Positions 29,571 to 34,536 of a stretch of DNA of 34,536 nucleotides are shown in pieces; positions within the stretch are counted from its first letter, which is position 1; each line of letters starts with the position of its first letter. Origin of the DNA: Streptomyces griseorubiginosus (GTDB lineage: Bacteria > Actinomycetota > Actinomycetes > Streptomycetales > Streptomycetaceae). The stretch spans positions 1 to 34,536 of the forward strand of contig NZ_WVUG01000062.1 of the NCBI RefSeq assembly GCF_017614965.1, read 5' to 3'. The notes below the pieces were generated by a model. That model searched no databases and was not told the origin of the DNA. It saw nothing but the letters and a program-made list of their open reading frames with translations. The position numbers were made by a program, and so were the translations under genes.

Positions 29571-29933
29571 GTGGCCGGGGGCCGGATGGCCGACCGGTAC
29601 GGACGGCTGGCGGTGGTGCGGCGCTCGTACGCCCTGACTGTTCTGGCGGTGGCGGGCGTGGTGCTGGTGCCGGGGCCGGTGGTGTATCTGTTCGTGGCGC
29701 TGACCTCGGGCCGGGCTGTTTGTGCCGTTCTCGCTGCACGTCACGCTCGGTCAGGACTTCCTGCCGCGCCGGCGCTGGGGGCGTTGGCCGACGTGACGTC
29801 GCTGCGAACGGCGTTGCTGGCGCTGATCGCGCTGCCGGCGCTGGGCTGGCTGCTGCTGCGCGGCCTGCCCGTGCGATGTCGGTGTGACGGGCGTCAGACC
29901 GTGGTGTGCTCGGTTTCCTCGTCGATGGCATAG
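29571..29933 (+). pseudogene. Remnant of an MFS exporter gene (fosmidomycin-resistance-like), frameshifted and deleted
   Basis: One frame gives MADRYGRLAVVRRSYAL, typical of the MFS loop after helix 8 or 2 (G-x-x-x-D-R-x-G-R-R), then VPGPVVYLFVALTS. The homology then moves to another frame (LFVPFSLHVTLGQDFLPRR) and returns to the first frame as LGALADVTSLRTALLALIAL, PALGWLLLRGLP. This is the order seen in Fsr-type exporters, but the N-terminal two thirds and a helix pair after LPRR are missing. It overlaps the 3' end of the convergent MarR gene. An intact gene would be about 400 codons. The family is fairly sure; the drug specificity is unknown. Confidence 0.7.
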
Positions 29934-30406
29934 GTGAGGAAGTCGTCGACCATGCGGTGGAAGAGCGTGGCCAGCTGGCGCAGTTCCTCCGCTGACCAGT
30001 CGGACAGGGCGAGCTGCATGCCGCGGGCGCCGGCGTCGCGGACGCGGTCGATGGCCTGCTGTCCGGTCTCGGTGAGCTGGATGCGCTGGGCGCGGCGGTC
30101 GTCGGGGTCGGGGACGCGGGTGACGTAGCCGGACTTCTGCAGTTGCTGCACGGTGCGGGTGACGTGCGAGGCCTCCACGCCGAGGCGGGTGGCGAGTTCG
30201 CCGGGGCGCAGTGGCTCGGAGTCGGCGACCTGTCGCAGCAGCGCCACGGCGGCGCGGTCGAGAGGCACGCCCGCAAGCGCCATCAGCCGCTCGTGCTGTC
30301 GGGCGCGGGTGCTCAGGTAGGTGATGCGGGTGAGCGCGCGCTCGATCTCGATGACCTCCTCGGACGCGGGGGTGTCGGGGAGTTCGGGGAGCGGTGGAGT
30401 GGCCAT
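29894..30406 (-). CDS. MarR-family transcription regulator
   Basis: 170 residues. The winged helix lies at about 55-125: PLDRAAVALLRQVADSEPLRPGELATRLGVEASHVTRTVQQ, then SGYVTRVPDPDDRRAQRIQLTETG with the family DxRR wing. ATG at 30406; a GTG at 30415 would add three residues. There is no clear ribosome site, and TAAAGT lies 9-14 nt upstream, so a leaderless start is possible. The upstream 103 bp contain repeated GTTAC/GTAAC elements that could be its operator. The broken MFS gene, convergent and overlapping its end, may once have been its target; the doxX-peroxiredoxin operon downstream is another candidate. Confidence 0.92.
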   Translation of the reverse strand: MATPPLPELPDTPASEEVIEIERALTRITYLSTRARQHERLMALAGVPLDRAAVALLRQVADSEPLRPGELATRLGVEASHVTRTVQQLQKSGYVTRVPDPDDRRAQRIQLTETGQQAIDRVRDAGARGMQLALSDWSAEELRQLATLFHRMVDDFLTYAIDEETEHTTV

Positions 30407-30509
30407 GCGATCCACTTTACCATCTTGTTGCGTAACTCAAGTAACCTACTGCGTACGTTCGCCTCGTGTACTGCGTGCGCATGATGCCGACCGTACGGCG
30501 GCCCTTCGT

Positions 30510-31076
30510 TCAGTCCGGGCATGCGGTGTCGGAGGACCGGATCTCGCGGCCCTCCGCGGCCGTGACGGTGACGGGCAGCGGCCTGCTTCCGGGGGCGCCG
30601 ACGCGTTCGGCCGCGAGGGCTGTGCAGATGAGCTGTGCCGCGGCGAGTTCGGTCTTGCCGCCCATGGCGACGGTGAGCCGGATGTCCACGCGGTCCTTGC
30701 GTGAGGTGATCTGCACCCACTTCGACGTCTGGGCGGCCGAACTCTGGTCCAGGGTGGGCGCTTCGGTGGGGAAGAGACTGGTGGGAGGGGACGCCACGGA
30801 AGGCAGCAGCGTCCTCAGGCCCGCGGACTGTTCGCCCGGGGTGGGACCTTTGAGCAGCACCTGGACCGCCGACCCGACGTCGGGTGGCGCCGCGGTCCGG
30901 CGGGAGACGCCGTAGAGGACGTCGCCGGTGACGTAGTAGACCCGGATGGTCGGCACGAGCCCGCTCGCGGGGACGCCGGACTGCACCACTCCGGTGGTGG
31001 GGATGCCGCAGGAGGTGAGCAGCCCCAGGGCCGGTATCAGCATGACGGACGCCCAGCGGCGTACGGGTGTGGTCAC
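30510..31076 (-). CDS. Lipoprotein with GerMN-like domain, third gene of a two-component operon
   Basis: 188 residues. The signal peptide ends in a lipobox, LLTSCG, with C23 as the lipid-modified cysteine. VYYVTGDVLYGVSRRTAAPP and VGSAVQVLLKGPTPGEQSAG resemble the GerMN (sporulation/germination) domain found in LpqB. The final part carries two more cysteines (LICTAL and DTACPD), which may pair. Its GTG overlaps the kinase stop by 4 nt (GTGA), so it is translationally coupled. Lipoproteins encoded with CseB/CseC and MtrA/MtrB systems modulate the kinase in the membrane (CseA, LpqB); this is the likely role here. It is far shorter than LpqB and lacks a propeller. Confidence 0.85.
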   Translation of the reverse strand: MTTPVRRWASVMLIPALGLLTSCGIPTTGVVQSGVPASGLVPTIRVYYVTGDVLYGVSRRTAAPPDVGSAVQVLLKGPTPGEQSAGLRTLLPSVASPPTSLFPTEAPTLDQSSAAQTSKWVQITSRKDRVDIRLTVAMGGKTELAAAQLICTALAAERVGAPGSRPLPVTVTAAEGREIRSSDTACPD

Positions 31077-32563
31077 CGGTTCTCCTCGTTGTGCAGCGGG
31101 AGTTCGACGGTGAAGACAGCGCCGCCCTCCGGCCGGTTGGCGGCGCGCACGGTCCCGCCGTGGACGCGGACGTTCTCGGCGGTGATCGCGAGGCCGAGTC
31201 CACTGCCCTCGGTGCGGGTGCGGGCGGCGTCGGACTTGTAGAACCGTTCGAAGACGTGGGGCAGGACGTGGGCGGGGATGCCGGGGCCGCTGTCCAGCAC
31301 CTCGATGACGGCACGGGGCTCTGTCCCGGTCGAGCCGGTCAGGCGCAGCCGGACCGGGCGGGCACCGTGCCGGAGGGCGTTGCCCACCAGGTTGGCCACG
31401 ACCACGTCGAGGCGGCGCGGGTCGACGCGTCCGCGCAGAGTGTCGGGTGGCGGCAGTTCGGTGTCCACCAGATCGGTCCAGGCGCGGGCGGCGAGCGTGC
31501 GGCGCAGTGACTCGGCGAGGTCGATCTCGTCGAGGTGCAGCACCGCGGCGCCCGCGTCGAAGCGGGAGATCTCCATCAGGTCGTCCACCAGGCGGGCCAG
31601 TTTCACGGTCTCCTCGCTGATCAGGCGGACCGCGGTGGCGGTGTCCGGGTCGAGGCGGGCGGCGTCCTCGTCGAGGACGTCGGTGACCGCCGACATGGCG
31701 GCCAGCGGGGTGCGCAGTTCGTGGGAGACGTCGGCGGCGAACCGGCGGGCGCGGGCCTCCATGCCGCGCAGTTCGGCCACCGACGCCTCCAGGGCGGCGG
31801 CCGTCTCGTTGAACGTGTGCGACAGGTCGGCCAGTTCGTCGGAGCCGTTGACGGCCAGGCGGGTGTCGAGGCGCCCCTCAGCGATGCTGCGGGTGGCGCT
31901 GCGCAGCGCGCGCACCGGGCGCAGCACCCCGCGGGCGGCGAGGAGCGCGAGGAGCACGGCCAGGACCAGGGCGGGCACGGTGGCTCGTTCGACGGCCGTG
32001 ACCAGGGCGTCGACAGAGGCCTGTTCCGTGGCCTGGGGGACGGTCAGGAAGATCCGCAGGCCCGACGCCGCGCCGGTGGTGAACGCCACGGACATGCCGA
32101 CGACGAGGGAGGTGTGGTCGCCGGTGCGGACCCGCTGGAAGACGGTCGCCACACTGGACCGTACGGCCTCGCGCAGCGCGGGCGTCAGTTCCGCGAACCG
32201 ATCGCCTGCGGCGGACGTCGCGCTCAACTCGCCGTAGGTCACCATGACCCGCCAGGCGCCGGACGGTTCGGAGGCCGCGACGTCGGACGCGAACCGCCGC
32301 AACCCGTCCTGCGTGGGCGGTATGTCGAGGTCGGGGGCGAGCCGGTTCGCCTGGGCGCGCAGCTGTGAGATCACCGCGTCCTGGCTCTGCTGGAGCACAC
32401 CGGTGCGCGCCTCGCGGAAGGTCAGGGCGCCGGTCGTGGTCGCGGTGAGCGCCGCCACGAGCGCGAACGCCAGAACCAACCGGGTGCGCAGGCCGAGCAG
32501 TTGGGGCACTCTGGAGCGCCGGGCGGACAGCCCGCGCACGCGGGCCCTGCGAGCGCGGGTCAC
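31073..32563 (-). CDS. Sensor histidine kinase, CseC/MtrB-like
   Basis: 496 residues. Membrane segments are at about 28-50 and 195-212, flanking a ~145-residue extracellular sensor. HAMP (about 213-265) is followed by the dimerisation helix with phospho-acceptor H281 in DVSHELRTPLAAM. The ATPase domain has the N box (VVANLVGNALRHG), G1 (VIEVLDSGPGIP), the F box (FERFYKSD) and G2 (GSGLGLAI). The sensor domain has no recognised ligand-binding motif. The GTG start overlaps the response regulator's stop by 4 nt. The cognate regulator is CseB-like, pointing to envelope-stress sensing (inference). Confidence 0.93.
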   Translation of the reverse strand: MTRARRARVRGLSARRSRVPQLLGLRTRLVLAFALVAALTATTTGALTFREARTGVLQQSQDAVISQLRAQANRLAPDLDIPPTQDGLRRFASDVAASEPSGAWRVMVTYGELSATSAAGDRFAELTPALREAVRSSVATVFQRVRTGDHTSLVVGMSVAFTTGAASGLRIFLTVPQATEQASVDALVTAVERATVPALVLAVLLALLAARGVLRPVRALRSATRSIAEGRLDTRLAVNGSDELADLSHTFNETAAALEASVAELRGMEARARRFAADVSHELRTPLAAMSAVTDVLDEDAARLDPDTATAVRLISEETVKLARLVDDLMEISRFDAGAAVLHLDEIDLAESLRRTLAARAWTDLVDTELPPPDTLRGRVDPRRLDVVVANLVGNALRHGARPVRLRLTGSTGTEPRAVIEVLDSGPGIPAHVLPHVFERFYKSDAARTRTEGSGLGLAITAENVRVHGGTVRAANRPEGGAVFTVELPLHNEENR

Positions 32564-33240
32564 CGTGCGGCGAACCGGTAGCCGAAGCCGCGCACGGTCT
32601 CGATGTAGCGGGGCTCGCCCATCTTGGCGCGCAGCCGCTTGACGCAGGCGTCCACCAGACGCGCGTCGCCGTGGTAGCTGTGCTCCCAGACCGCCTCCAG
32701 CAGTTGCTGCCGGCTGAAGACCTGCCCGGGCGATGCGGACAGGGTCAGCAGAAGGCGCAGTTCGGAGGCGGCGAGCGCCACGGGCACACCGCGCAGGGCG
32801 ACCGAGAAGCCGGCCCGGTCGACGGTGAGGTCCCCGTACGTGTCGAGTTTCGGTATGCCGCCGTCGCCCGGCGCCTGGGCCGCCCGGCGCAACACGGCGC
32901 GGATGCGGGCGTCCAGGACCCGCGCCTGCACGGGCTTGACCACGTAGTCGTCGGCTCCGGCCTCCAGCCCCACGACGATGTCCTCGTCGTCGCCCCGCGC
33001 GGTGGCCATGATGATCGGCAGCGTCTGGTCGAGGTCTCGCAGCGCACGGCAGACGTCCAGGCCGGGCATGCCGGGCAGCATCAGGTCCAGCACCGCGACG
33101 TCCGGCCGGAAGGAACGGGCCTGCCTGAGCCCCTCCTCCCCCGTCACGGCGGTACCGACCTCGTGCCCCTGCCGACGCAGGGCCAGGGCGACTCCCTCCC
33201 GCACGGCGCGGTCGTCTTCGATCAGCAGTACACGTGGCAT
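32560..33240 (-). CDS. OmpR/PhoB-family response regulator, CseB-like
   Basis: 226 residues. The receiver has D9/D10, phospho-acceptor D52 (VAVLDLMLPGMPG), T80-type switch (IIMATARG) and K102 in GADDYVVKPVQARVLDARI, a stretch very like CseB of Streptomyces. The C-terminal winged helix has SRQQLLEAVWEHSYHGDARLVDAC and ends IETVRGFGYRF. ATG at 33240. First gene of a three-gene operon with 4-nt overlaps. The 140-bp divergent gap to the DUF3152 gene has two GTTA(T/C)C elements spaced 11 bp apart, a format used by this class of regulators. Confidence 0.95.
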   Translation of the reverse strand: MPRVLLIEDDRAVREGVALALRRQGHEVGTAVTGEEGLRQARSFRPDVAVLDLMLPGMPGLDVCRALRDLDQTLPIIMATARGDDEDIVVGLEAGADDYVVKPVQARVLDARIRAVLRRAAQAPGDGGIPKLDTYGDLTVDRAGFSVALRGVPVALAASELRLLLTLSASPGQVFSRQQLLEAVWEHSYHGDARLVDACVKRLRAKMGEPRYIETVRGFGYRFAAR

Positions 33241-33280
33241 GGGCTCAGTATCGGCACGTCCCGCGCCCGGCCGGGGTTCT

Positions 33281-33335
33281 GTTACCGGATGATCACATGA
33301 GCGGCCAACCAGATGGGCGTTATCTTTTCGTTACC
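33281..33335. promoter_or_regulatory. Direct repeats likely bound by the adjacent response regulator
   Basis: GTTATC (33319-33324) and GTTACC (33330-33335) are spaced by one helical turn (11 bp), the head-to-tail format of OmpR-family sites. A third GTTACC lies at 33281-33286. They sit between the divergent response regulator and DUF3152 genes. Binding by this regulator is inferred. Confidence 0.5.
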
Positions 33336-33380
33336 TCGCGGGCCAGGTTCGATCACAAAGCGGTCACAACCTGAGCCACC

Positions 33381-34238
33381 ATGACCGCGCACAAAGCAAC
33401 TCGATCCAGCAGCCGCCGCCGTCCCAGTGGCCCCGCCCACGCCGCGGTGAGCGGACGGAAGGGACGGCTGTGGGGAGGTGTCGCCGCGATCGCCGTGCTG
33501 GGCGCGGCGGGCTTCGCGGTCGTGGGCTGGACCGCCCCCGGCCACGGCGACGACCAGGCGGACGCCCGGACCCGCGAACACACCCAGGCCGGGTCCAAGG
33601 CCCCCACGCCGTCCCACAGCGGCAGGCCCTCCCCCAGCCACAGCCCCTCGGCGTCTCCTTCCCCCAAGGCGATCCCGGCTGCGGGCCCGGGCACGTTCAC
33701 CACCGCTCCCGGCACCAGCCGCAAGGTCGGCACCGGAAAGGTGTGGCGTTACCGGGTCGAGGTGGAGGACGGCCTCGACCTGTCCCCCCGGGCCGCCGCC
33801 GAGGAAGTCGAGCGGATCCTCGCCGACCGGCGCGGCTGGACGGCCGACGGCCACTCGGCGTTCCAGCGCGTCTCCGGCGGCACCGCCGACTTCGCCGTGA
33901 AGATCGCGACCCCCCGGACGGTGGACAGGATCTGCGGTGCCTACGGACTGCAGACCGGGGGTGAGGTCAACTGCAGCGTCTCCCACAACGTGATGGTCAA
34001 CCTCAGACGCTGGCTGCTGGCCACCCCCGTCTACGCCAAGGACGTCACCGCCTACCGCGCGCTGATCATCAACCACGAGGTCGGCCACTTCCTCGGCCAC
34101 GGCCACGCCGGCTGCCCGGGCCCCGGAAAGCCGGCGCCCGCGATGATGCAGCAGATCAAGGGCATGCACGGCTGCGTGCCCAACGTGTGGCCGTACAACG
34201 AGCACGGCCGCTACATCACCGGGCCCGCCGTCTCCTGA
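33381..34238 (+). CDS. DUF3152 zincin-like metallopeptidase-type protein, membrane-anchored
   Basis: 285 residues. An Arg-rich cytoplasmic start is followed by one membrane segment (about 30-50), then a long Ser/Pro/His linker (60-118) that would span the cell wall, and the DUF3152 domain (about 118-285). The domain has a zinc-metalloprotease signature, NHEVGHFLGHGHAGC (H232, E233, H236 and a third His at 240 or 242), and a Met-containing turn, APAMMQQIKGMHGC. The HExxHxxGHxH form is close to the metzincin motif, but activity is not established for the family. ATG at 33381 with a weak ribosome site. Divergent from a CseB/CseC-like system and probably controlled by it (inference). Confidence 0.88.
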   Translation: MTAHKATRSSSRRRPSGPAHAAVSGRKGRLWGGVAAIAVLGAAGFAVVGWTAPGHGDDQADARTREHTQAGSKAPTPSHSGRPSPSHSPSASPSPKAIPAAGPGTFTTAPGTSRKVGTGKVWRYRVEVEDGLDLSPRAAAEEVERILADRRGWTADGHSAFQRVSGGTADFAVKIATPRTVDRICGAYGLQTGGEVNCSVSHNVMVNLRRWLLATPVYAKDVTAYRALIINHEVGHFLGHGHAGCPGPGKPAPAMMQQIKGMHGCVPNVWPYNEHGRYITGPAVS

Positions 34239-34446
34239 GCCCGACCCGTCCGGGGAGTCCTGGCACAAGCTCCAGGACATGCTCGGTCACTGCAGCCACG
34301 TCGCCGCGTGGCTGAGCTGACGAAGTCGGCGGCCAGGAGCAACCGGCACGCCCGGGAGCCGTGGTACGCACCCGGGATGCACACGATCGGACCACGAGCT
34401 CCTACGGGCAGCCGCCGGCCGGGCTGCTGGGCACGACCGCGCCGGC
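34239..34446. other. Intergenic stretch without a recognised gene
   Basis: No gene is recognised. A short frame ending at the TGA 34318-34320 reads SWHKLQDMLGHCSHVAAWLS just after the DUF3152 stop, in the +1 frame. It has no start signal and could be a relic or chance. Confidence 0.4.
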
Positions 34447-34536
34447 TCAGCTGGAGGTCGGCGTCTTGTCCGGGTTGCCGTAGTAGGCGTTGGGGCCGTG
34501 TTTGCGGGTGTAGTGGCGTTGGAGGAGGTGGGGTGG
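34447..34536 (-). CDS. araD: L-ribulose-5-phosphate 4-epimerase, C-terminal end only
   Basis: Only the last 29 codons are inside the window. HLLQRHYTRKHGPNAYYGNP is the characteristic C-terminal end of AraD-type class II aldolase/epimerases (compare the H-x-x-RKHG-x-x-AYYG ending of the enterobacterial enzyme), followed by DKTPTSS and TGA at 34447-34449. AraD converts L-ribulose-5-phosphate to D-xylulose-5-phosphate in arabinose catabolism, which fits the arabinofuranosidases encoded 12 kb away. The call rests on a short but distinctive stretch. Confidence 0.65.
   Translation of the reverse strand, partial: PPHLLQRHYTRKHGPNAYYGNPDKTPTSS

Noticed and set aside
1..34536. tRNA, rRNA, CRISPR array, riboswitch, insertion sequence or phage attachment site
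   Set aside because: None was recognised by eye: no regularly spaced repeats, cloverleaf patterns, transposase or integrase motifs. A tRNAscan/Rfam/ISfinder run would settle it.

Overview
The window looks like a linear-chromosome actinomycete, almost certainly a Streptomyces. It has very high G+C with strong third-position bias, frequent GTG starts, purine-rich GGAGG-type ribosome sites and several apparently leaderless genes. It also has many secreted polymer-degrading enzymes, an RsbU/RsbW-like phosphatase-kinase fusion, a CseB/CseC-like two-component system, and rare TTA codons confined to two adjacent xylan-degradation genes. The gene mix (secreted hydrolases, regulators paired with single enzymes, decayed genes) fits an accessory chromosome region rather than the conserved core. 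No rRNA, tRNA, CRISPR array, transposase or phage gene was seen.

Layout, left to right. (1) 1-2834: a partial SGNH esterase and its TetR regulator diverge from an FBP-type (FusB-like) EF-G-binding zinc protein and a YciO/Sua5-like protein, around a perfect 8-5-8 operator. (2) 2959-5098: a dienelactone hydrolase with a strong terminator, then a secreted GH64 beta-1,3-glucanase behind a TTGACA box and a 24-bp palindrome of LacI-operator type. (3) 5151-10307: a secreted M4 metalloprotease and a secreted alpha/beta hydrolase (minus), then an HxlR regulator with a 12-bp-arm operator and a nitrobindin-like heme protein. (4) 10345-13205: an XRE/MmyB-type regulator divergent from an SDR oxidoreductase, then an MHYT membrane sensor protein. 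(5) 13249-15661: the wreck of a light-induced carotenoid locus. It holds fragments of lycopene cyclase, a chimera of two further crt-like genes, an intact ECF sigma factor, an isoprenyl-synthase-like scrap and the B12-binding tail of a LitR-type photoreceptor regulator.

(6) 15695-19300: a metallophosphoesterase, an LLM-class flavin monooxygenase and a TauD-family dioxygenase. (7) 19387-22716: an arabinoxylan operon, with a GH10-GH62 fusion followed by a GH54 arabinofuranosidase. It has a good promoter and two palindromes, and each gene has a TTA at codon 7. (8) 22804-26217: an aldo/keto reductase, a stand-alone LigD-type 3'-phosphoesterase, an AI-2E-family permease and a secreted cupin. (9) 26218-29487: a PAS-PAS-GAF-PP2C-HATPase regulator and a DoxX-peroxiredoxin pair. 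(10) 29571-30406: a broken MFS exporter gene and a MarR regulator. (11) 30510-34238: response regulator, histidine kinase and GerMN-like lipoprotein with 4-bp overlaps, divergent from a DUF3152 metallopeptidase-like protein. (12) 34447-34536: the C-terminus of L-ribulose-5-phosphate 4-epimerase (AraD), hinting that arabinose catabolism lies just outside.

Functional reading. The clearest working module is secreted arabinoxylan breakdown: backbone cutting and arabinose removal in one polypeptide, plus a second arabinofuranosidase, probably placed under developmental control by bldA. The most informative non-working module is the collapsed lit/crt locus, where the sigma factor survives without its recognisable regulator or target genes. 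All functional names are from family recognition by eye; no database search was run.
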